DNA of 13,160 bases from positions 1-13,160 of the forward strand of contig CALIUX010000157.1 of the NCBI GenBank assembly GCA_938048505.1, written 5' to 3'. Source of the stretch: an uncultured Pseudomonadales bacterium (lineage in GTDB: Bacteria > Pseudomonadota > Gammaproteobacteria > Pseudomonadales > Cellvibrionaceae). Positions within the stretch are counted from its first letter, which is position 1. Every line of letters starts with the position of its first letter. A program made the position numbers and the translations under genes. A model generated the notes under the pieces. The model was not told the DNA's origin and searched no databases. It was given only the letters and a program-made list of their open reading frames with translations. This document shows positions 7,825 to 13,160 of the stretch, one piece after another.

Positions 7825-8640
7825 TTAATCTGATCCAAGAGACTGCTTAGCCTCTTGCCAGAGCGCCTCCATCACATCAAGTGATGCATCACGCAGTGTA
7901 ATATTACGCTGCTCAGCCAATCGAATTAAATACTCAAAGCGTCGAGCAAACTTATAGTTAGCTCGACGCAAAGCCGCTTCAGGCTCAACATTGCAATGCC
8001 TTGCTAAATTCACGGCTGTAAACAAGACATCACCCATTTCATCCTCTATCGCTTGAGGATCAGCTGACTGCAAAGCTTCTTTCAACTCTGCTAATTCTTC
8101 TTGAAGCTTATCAATAACCGGCGATATATCCGGCCAATCAAATTGATAGCGAGCAGCTCTTTTTTGTATTTTTACTGCTCGAGTCATCGCAGGAAGGCCC
8201 GACGGGATATCATCCAAAACCCCTGCATGACCTTTATTTTTTCGCTCTTGCGCTTTGATTTTTTCCCACTGGGTTTTTATATCAATATTATCAAGTGACT
8301 CAGTTCGAACAGACTGAAGTGTGCCATCAGGAAACACATGTGGGTGACGGCGTATCAGCTTTTCTGTCAAGCACTGCACAATATCGCCAAAAGCAAAATG
8401 GTTTTCTTCTTCTGCTAATTGCCCATAAAAGATGATTTGGAACAGTAAATCGCCCAATTCTTCTTTTATATCACTTGGAATACCTTTTTCAATCGCATCA
8501 ACAACTTCATATGCCTCTTCAATGGTTGAGGACGTAATAGATAGGAAATCTTGCTTAATATCCCAAGGGCAACCTGTTTTAGGGTCTCGCAGTCTGCGCA
8601 TCAAATAGCGCAGATCATCAAGTGAATAATCTCTTCTCAT
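7825..8640 (-). CDS. mazG: Nucleoside triphosphate pyrophosphohydrolase MazG
   Basis: MazG hydrolyses (d)NTPs to NMPs plus pyrophosphate. It is regarded as a house-cleaning enzyme, and in E. coli it has been reported to affect (p)ppGpp levels, which fits its place after relA. With the ATG at 8640 the protein has 271 residues (E. coli 263). Two tandem MazG repeats are visible. The first has LRDPKTGCPWD (17-27), the helix motif EEAYE (41-45) and EELGD (60-64), then RRHPHVF (97-103) and WEKIK (125-129). The second has EELAELKE (181-188) and DEMGD (200-204). I preferred 8640 because known members begin roughly 15-20 residues before the RDP..GCPWD motif; a TTG at 8679 is in frame but has a badly spaced ribosome site. 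Neither start has a strong Shine-Dalgarno. It lies 131 nt after relA. Confidence 0.95.
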   Translation of the reverse strand: MRRDYSLDDLRYLMRRLRDPKTGCPWDIKQDFLSITSSTIEEAYEVVDAIEKGIPSDIKEELGDLLFQIIFYGQLAEEENHFAFGDIVQCLTEKLIRRHPHVFPDGTLQSVRTESLDNIDIKTQWEKIKAQERKNKGHAGVLDDIPSGLPAMTRAVKIQKRAARYQFDWPDISPVIDKLQEELAELKEALQSADPQAIEDEMGDVLFTAVNLARHCNVEPEAALRRANYKFARRFEYLIRLAEQRNITLRDASLDVMEALWQEAKQSLGSD

Positions 8641-8771
8641 AAAGAATCTAAACTCATTAGAACCCGGTGTCTGAAACAAACCCTTTATCGCCCTAAAGCT
8701 TTTTACCCTTATACGGTATTAGCGCAAAAAGAGAAGGTTTAATATGAATCAAATAAGGGGAGTTGGGCTAA

Positions 8772-11027
8772 CTAGCTTTTATCACGCCGTCTGACACTGG
8801 TGACGTTTGGCATTTGGCTCAATTTAGCCAGCAAGCGGCTTAATGCAGTAAAACTTGCTACATCAATATGGATTGACATATTCACTGTATTACGATTTTT
8901 ATCGGATTCGGTTTGCATTGCACTGACATTCACACGCTCTTTGTCGAGAATTGTTGTAATGTCTCGTAATAACCCATGCCGATCAAAAGCTTCAACGATA
9001 ACGGTGACAGCATAAACTTGCTCAGGCTTTTCAGCCCAGTCAACTTTAATAATACGATGCGGTTCATCATCAGTATGCTGAAGAATATTGCTGCAGTCTT
9101 GACGGTGAATCGATACACCTCGACCTTGCGTGATATAACCGCTAATACCCTCTCCGGGTATCGGTTTACAGCACTGAGCAATGTATGACAAAAGGTTTCC
9201 AACACCATCAATATACACATCCGATGTATTCGTTTTATCTTCGTGCTGGGCGCGCCCAATAAGCGGTGTTGTAACTTCTGGGGTATTTGATGAGCCAAAT
9301 AAGCGCTGGGCAGCATTAATGACACGCTCAACCGTTAAATCACCAATACCAACGGCAGCATATAAATCATCTAGCGTCTGTAAATTAAGTTTTTGGGCTA
9401 AGCGTTCGTAATCCAAATCCTCAATGGCAAGGCGCAAGAACTCACGATCTAAAGAGGCTCTACCGTGTTCTACATTTTGCTCTCTATCTTGCTCTCTAAA
9501 CCATGCCTGCAAACGGCTGCGTGAACGGGATGTCGTGATGTAACCTAAAGCTGGGTTGAGCCAGTCTCGGCTCGGAACTTCTCGGTTGCTCGTCAAGATT
9601 TCAACTTGATCGGCATTTTTTAAAGCACGATTAAGCGGCATGATACGCCCATTCACTTTTGCGCCTTTACAATGAATACCTATATCGGAATGAATGCGAA
9701 AAGCAAAATCAACAGGCGTTGCTTTTTCAGGTAAATCCACCACATGCCCATCTGGTGTAAAAACATAAATCCGATCTTGATCAAATCCTATGGGCAAATT
9801 TCCATCGAGCGAAGCACCCCCAATTTCGTCATGCCATTCCAATACTTCACGTAACCAAGCAATTTTTTGCTCATAGCCTGAAGATGATCCAGCCTTATCT
9901 GAATTTTTGTAACGCCAATGCGCGCACACACCAAACTCAGCCTCTTCATGCATAGATTGAGTTCGAATTTGTACCTCTAGCACACGATTAGAAGGCCCTT
10001 TCACGGCAGTATGCAAAGAGCGATAACCATTCTCTTTAGGATTGGCAATGTAATCATCAAATTCATTAGGGATATTATGCCAAAGTGAATGAACCACACC
10101 TAAAACGCGGTAGCAGTCTTGCTCAGAATTTACCAAGATACGCACTGCGCGAATATCATAAACCTCGGAAAAGCTAATACCTTTACGCCGCATTTTGCGC
10201 CAGATACTGTAAATATGCTTTGCCCTGCCGCTAATATCATCAATAACAATGCCTTCAGCCTCAAGGGATTGTGTCAATATCTGTAAGACGGAATCAATAT
10301 AGGTTTGACGATCGAGCCGGCGCTCATCCAGTAACTTAGCGATATATTTATAATCATAAGGCTGGAGATAACGAAAAGCTAAATCTTCTAGCTCCCATTT
10401 AATGTGCCCAATACCCAAACGATGTGCGAGCGGCGCATAAATATCTGAGACTTCACGCGCAATACGCTGGCGTTTTTCGAGAGAGGCATTTTTTACAGCG
10501 CGAATAGCACTGGTACGCTCGGCAAGTTTAATGAGCGCAATGCGCACATCATCCACAACAGCAACTAACATTTTACGAACATTATCAGCATGCTCTATTG
10601 CATTCTGACCAAAAGCATTTTCGCCACTTTTATTAGACAAACTGCTAATAACTGCCATTTTACGCACGCCATCAATAAGGCCGGCAATTTTTTCACCAAA
10701 ACGGCTACGCACAGCATCAAGCGTTATTTTATTTTCGCGTACAGTTCGATATAGAATGGCAGCAGCTAACGTTTCTTCATCGAGCTGCAACTCAGCCAGT
10801 ATCTCAGCCATTTCCAATGCTGCGCTAAACGTTGTGTAATCTGCGCCCCACCCCGTTAGGTGATCGCCCTTGTGGTGCTCAAGGGATTGCGCAGTCGCGC
10901 ACGCATCATCAAGCAAAGAAAATTGTGTGCCGGGCAAATCTGCTTGTACAGCAATACGTTTAACCCAAAGCGGCGCATCAAAGGAACCATCTTCTAATAC
11001 GGGTCTATCTTCTCTAACTTGTACCAT
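8772..11027 (-). CDS. relA: GTP diphosphokinase RelA, (p)ppGpp synthetase I
   Basis: RelA is the ribosome-associated synthetase that makes (p)ppGpp from ATP and GTP/GDP when uncharged tRNA enters the A site. The 751 residues carry the full domain order. The HD region (about 55-165) is degenerate: where hydrolases have LLHDVIEDT, this protein has ILYRTVREN (91-99), so hydrolysis is not expected. The synthetase domain (about 250-375) contains SGRAKHIYSIWRKM, DIRAVRI (291-297) and the RelA-specific acidic EFDD (322-325) in place of the RFKD of bifunctional enzymes. A TGS domain (about 419-479, YVFTPDGHVVDLP) follows. Next come the zinc-finger/conserved-cysteine motif C619-C620, H641 and C645, and a C-terminal ACT/RRM domain (about 672-748). 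The ATG at 11027 has an AAGGTG ribosome site. It lies 159 nt after cysM and before mazG. Confidence 0.98.
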   Translation of the reverse strand: MVQVREDRPVLEDGSFDAPLWVKRIAVQADLPGTQFSLLDDACATAQSLEHHKGDHLTGWGADYTTFSAALEMAEILAELQLDEETLAAAILYRTVRENKITLDAVRSRFGEKIAGLIDGVRKMAVISSLSNKSGENAFGQNAIEHADNVRKMLVAVVDDVRIALIKLAERTSAIRAVKNASLEKRQRIAREVSDIYAPLAHRLGIGHIKWELEDLAFRYLQPYDYKYIAKLLDERRLDRQTYIDSVLQILTQSLEAEGIVIDDISGRAKHIYSIWRKMRRKGISFSEVYDIRAVRILVNSEQDCYRVLGVVHSLWHNIPNEFDDYIANPKENGYRSLHTAVKGPSNRVLEVQIRTQSMHEEAEFGVCAHWRYKNSDKAGSSSGYEQKIAWLREVLEWHDEIGGASLDGNLPIGFDQDRIYVFTPDGHVVDLPEKATPVDFAFRIHSDIGIHCKGAKVNGRIMPLNRALKNADQVEILTSNREVPSRDWLNPALGYITTSRSRSRLQAWFREQDREQNVEHGRASLDREFLRLAIEDLDYERLAQKLNLQTLDDLYAAVGIGDLTVERVINAAQRLFGSSNTPEVTTPLIGRAQHEDKTNTSDVYIDGVGNLLSYIAQCCKPIPGEGISGYITQGRGVSIHRQDCSNILQHTDDEPHRIIKVDWAEKPEQVYAVTVIVEAFDRHGLLRDITTILDKERVNVSAMQTESDKNRNTVNMSIHIDVASFTALSRLLAKLSQMPNVTSVRRRDKS

Positions 11028-11054
11028 TCCTTACACCTTACGCTCTGCGCCCCT

Positions 11055-11088
11055 ACATTCTGCATCTGACATTCTATAATCGACATTC
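11055..11088 (-). repeat. Three GAATGT repeats at exact 14-bp spacing upstream of relA
   Basis: On the plus strand ACATTC occurs at 11055-11060, 11069-11074 and 11083-11088, that is GAATGT three times on the relA strand with a 14-bp period. Two copies share a seventh base (GAATGTC). The array lies 28-61 nt before the relA ATG, either in the leader or in the promoter. It could be a regulator or RNA-binding site; no known motif is claimed. Confidence 0.45.
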
Positions 11089-11186
11089 AGGGACATAAGC
11101 TCTCAATCAAGCGTTTTTCATTTAATTGTTTTTTGTCTAGATTTTAGTCGGTGCCTGCAAAGCAGACAAACTTTCGATAAGACATA

Positions 11187-12101
11187 CTAAACCTGATGAT
11201 TAAATAAGCCTGAAGACAAATAGCGATCACCACGATCACAAATAATGGCGACAATCACTGCATTGTCGACTTGCTCATTCAGTTCGAGGGCAGCGGCGAC
11301 CGAGCCACCAGATGATACGCCACAAAAAATACCCTCTTCACGAGCAAGTGCGCGCATTGTATTTTCGGCTTTTTCCTGACCCATTGAGACGACTTCATCA
11401 ATATTTTGAGCATCAAAAATTTCGGGGAGGTAGGCTTTCGGCCACTTTCGGATACCCGGGATTGCAGCGCCCTCTTCTGGCTGTAAACCAATAATTTGAA
11501 CGGCTGGGTTCTGGCTTTTCAAATAAGCAGATGTCCCAACAATAGTGCCCGTTGTTCCCATAGAGCTCACAAAGTGAGTCACAAGGCCCTGTGTTTGATT
11601 CCAGATTTCTGGCCCTGTCCCCTCAAAGTGAGCACGTGGATTATTGCTATTAGCAAATTGGTTAAGGACTTTCCCTTCACCACGATCATGCATCGCAACA
11701 GCCAAGTCACGTGCACCTTCCATGCCCTGCTCTTTCGTCACAAGGATCAACCGTGCACCATAAGCGGTCATTGACGCTTTGCGCTCATCGGTACTGTTCT
11801 CTGGCATAATCAGAATCATCTTGTAACCTTTGATGGCCGCAACCATCGCAAGGGCTATGCCAGTATTACCACTAGTTGCTTCAATCAACGTATCACCAGG
11901 CTGAATGTCACCATTTTGCTCTGCAGTGGCGATCATCGAGAACGCAGCACGGTCTTTAACAGAACCCGCTGGGTTATTACCTTCAAGTTTCACTAAGACC
12001 GTATTGGTTGTTTTACCTGGTAAGCGCTGAAGCTTTACCAAAGGGGTATTACCAATATACGCATCAATAGTTGAAAATTCAGGAAGCGAAGCGTTAGACA
12101 T
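11187..12101 (-). CDS. cysM: Cysteine synthase B (O-acetylserine sulfhydrylase CysM)
   Basis: This PLP-dependent enzyme makes cysteine from O-acetyl-L-serine and sulfide; the CysM type also accepts thiosulfate to give S-sulfocysteine. With the ATG at 12101 it has 304 residues, against 303 in E. coli. K49 in NPAGSVKDR is the Schiff-base lysine, EATSGNTG (74-81) binds the substrate, MGTTGT (181-186) binds the PLP phosphate and GVSSGG (261-266) follows. IPGIRKWPKAYLP and the C-terminal ICDRGDRYLSSG favour CysM over CysK. The start is set by GAGG at 12107-12110, 5 nt before the ATG; the reading frame is open further upstream to a TTG at 12164, but without support. It precedes relA by 159 nt. No CysB site was identified. 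Confidence 0.96.
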   Translation of the reverse strand: MSNASLPEFSTIDAYIGNTPLVKLQRLPGKTTNTVLVKLEGNNPAGSVKDRAAFSMIATAEQNGDIQPGDTLIEATSGNTGIALAMVAAIKGYKMILIMPENSTDERKASMTAYGARLILVTKEQGMEGARDLAVAMHDRGEGKVLNQFANSNNPRAHFEGTGPEIWNQTQGLVTHFVSSMGTTGTIVGTSAYLKSQNPAVQIIGLQPEEGAAIPGIRKWPKAYLPEIFDAQNIDEVVSMGQEKAENTMRALAREEGIFCGVSSGGSVAAALELNEQVDNAVIVAIICDRGDRYLSSGLFNHQV

Positions 12102-12935
12102 GTAAACCTCAATCTTGGGACATAGGCGTATCAACTCCATACAAAGAACATCTAGCTGATGCAAAATGGAGTGATGAAGAGTGTAATAATGACAGGTGGC
12201 AAATATAAAGTGGGGTCATTCAATGGTATATAAAAAGATCAAACAAGGTAGTGAATCAATGCTAGATAAGCCTAGGTTACATTGTGGTTTTATATCTCTT
12301 TCACGTTACGCCTATCACAAAACTTAACACAGACATTTTAAGGCAGAGATAATTCCACCTAAAAGCTTCTATGCATTAATCTTCCGTGCATTCTACCTTG
12401 CTAAGGCACCACAAGAAAGTAAAGCAGCTAAATAGGCTTTCACAAGTTGCCATGTCGTATTTTTTGGTAAATAACGAACATTCAAGTATTTCAGACAAAA
12501 TAAAGTCTCCACCTAGCATTCAACTTATACTTTTTCACCTACTACATCCTTTCTTGTTAGTTAATGAAAATGATCCAGCAGAAAACCTATCACCTTTACA
12601 TTTGACAAAAAAGCAAGGAGGGAAATAAGGCAAAAAGCAGCGGCTTGCATTATCAGCAATATGTAAAGCATTGTAGTGGATAAAAATATTTTAAAAGATC
12701 AAACGATTTATTAGTGAATGCCCAGCATGATTAGTGCTCAAAACATCAGGGTTAGCTGACTTTCCTCATAGACGCTCTTACCACTTTATAGAGATCCAAT
12801 ACTTAAACTATCGCCCAAATAGTGATATCACTATACAATTCAATGTTATTAATGATTGGGCATCTTCCATGCTGGATCTATTGCTTATAAAGAGCTGCGG
12901 ATCAGAAAAGTTATGCCATTTTAGAGGATAGTTTC
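12102..12935. other. Gene-poor AT-rich divergent region between cysM and a plus-strand gene
   Basis: These 834 bp should hold the promoters of cysM (leftward) and of the truncated gene at 12936 (rightward). The only open frames begin with GTG (12386-12628 and 12734-12931), lack good ribosome sites and do not resemble any protein family I know. No tRNA, terminator hairpin or insertion sequence is evident. The clearest structure is the palindrome at 12819-12834. The short sequence AAAAGATCAAAC occurs twice (near 12230 and 12694). Confidence 0.6.
12819..12834. promoter_or_regulatory. Perfect 16-bp palindrome ATAGTGATATCACTAT, candidate operator
   Basis: The 16 bases are exactly self-complementary, and the core AGTGATATCACT could bind a dimeric helix-turn-helix regulator. 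It lies 102 nt before the proposed start of the rightward gene and is followed by TATACAAT, which could serve as a -10, although no matching -35 is visible. Regulator identity is unknown. Confidence 0.4.
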
Positions 12936-13160
12936 TTGCCAACTGAAAAGACGATCACCGAGCAATCGCCCATAAAAAATGGTACAGATAAGTCGGTAAA
13001 TAGCTTCTCAACAAGCGCACCATCATTTCTTGCCTTACAAGCGACTAAAATCACGCCTAAAAGAGCACAAGATCAGTTTATGGGTAGCGATTATTGGCGA
13101 GAAACAGGCAAGCCTGTATTAGCGATGTTTGCCATTCCGCTGACGGTTATCTGCCTGCTT
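12936..13160 (+). CDS. N-terminus of an unidentified, probably membrane-anchored protein (3' end outside window)
   Basis: From a TTG at 12936 the frame stays open for 75 codons to the window edge. AGAGGA at 12923-12928 is a well-placed ribosome site, 7 nt before the TTG, and is the reason for this start; an in-frame ATG at 13080 is an alternative with weaker support, and the frame is blocked upstream by TAA at 12888. The first ~58 residues are polar and Ser/Thr/Lys-rich (for example SFSTSAPSFLALQATKITPK). They are followed by GSDYWRETGKP and a hydrophobic run PVLAMFAIPLTVICLL (60-75) that looks like the beginning of a transmembrane helix with a cytoplasmic N-terminus. I do not recognise the family. 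It is transcribed divergently from cysM, the only plus-strand gene here. Confidence 0.55.
   Translation, partial: MPTEKTITEQSPIKNGTDKSVNSFSTSAPSFLALQATKITPKRAQDQFMGSDYWRETGKPVLAMFAIPLTVICLL

Noticed and set aside
8641..8679. Upstream extension of mazG to a TTG
   Set aside because: The ribosome-like AAAGGG is too close to the TTG, and the added residues are not typical of MazG.
8640..8771. Possible mazEF-type toxin-antitoxin pair between relA and mazG, as in E. coli
   Set aside because: Only 131 bp lie between relA and mazG and no small open frames fit.
12102..12164. Upstream extension of cysM to an in-frame TTG
   Set aside because: The internal ATG has a strong, well-spaced GAGG and gives the family's usual length.
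12386..12628. Small plus-strand open frame of 80 codons starting with GTG
   Set aside because: No ribosome site, non-protein-like composition and no recognised family; treated as chance.
12734..12931. Small plus-strand open frame of 65 codons starting with GTG
   Set aside because: No good ribosome site, it overlaps the palindrome and the ribosome site of the next gene, and has no recognisable motif.

Overview
The window is a stretch of core chromosome from an AT-leaning gammaproteobacterium, most likely of the marine Pseudomonadales/Cellvibrionales type. The evidence is the gene content (RelA, MazG, CysM, UppP, TsaB, Adk and TrpS of gammaproteobacterial type), a cysM-relA-mazG order that recalls Pseudomonas, and a Lys/Ala-rich AT-hook protein of the AlgP/histone-H1-like kind. 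All complete genes lie on the minus strand. One truncated gene at the right edge is on the plus strand. I see no mobile elements, CRISPR arrays, tRNAs or rRNAs.

Layout from left to right. (1) Positions 1-1448: a two-gene signalling module, with a STAS anti-sigma-factor antagonist followed by a response regulator fused to a SpoIIE/PP2C phosphatase that runs off the left edge. It resembles the HsbA/HsbR partner-switching pair of Pseudomonas. (2) Positions 1638-5553: a closely spaced series transcribed in the order tsaB, uppP, apeB, trpS. (3) Positions 5606-5647: a strong 17-bp hairpin terminator separates this series from the AT-hook, histone-like gene (5727-6497), which is preceded by a very AT-rich stretch of 493 bp. 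(4) Positions 6935-7632: adk, single, with its own strong terminator. (5) Positions 7732-12101: cysM, then relA, then mazG, ending in a GC-rich hairpin. rlmD, which lies between cysM and relA in Pseudomonas, is absent. (6) Positions 12102-12935: 834 bp with no convincing gene but with a perfect 16-bp palindrome. (7) Positions 12936-13160: the N-terminus of an unidentified, probably membrane-anchored protein starting at TTG.

The genes cover several housekeeping functions: tRNA t6A modification (TsaB), undecaprenyl phosphate recycling (UppP), peptide turnover (ApeB), Trp-tRNA charging (TrpS), adenylate balance (Adk), cysteine synthesis (CysM), the stringent response (RelA) and nucleotide sanitation (MazG). 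RelA and MazG are functionally linked, because E. coli MazG has been reported to influence (p)ppGpp levels. The more unusual elements are the partner-switching pair, the AT-hook protein with its AT-rich upstream DNA, a triple 14-bp-phased repeat upstream of relA, and the gene-poor region at the right. I do not see clear evidence of a wholly undescribed system.
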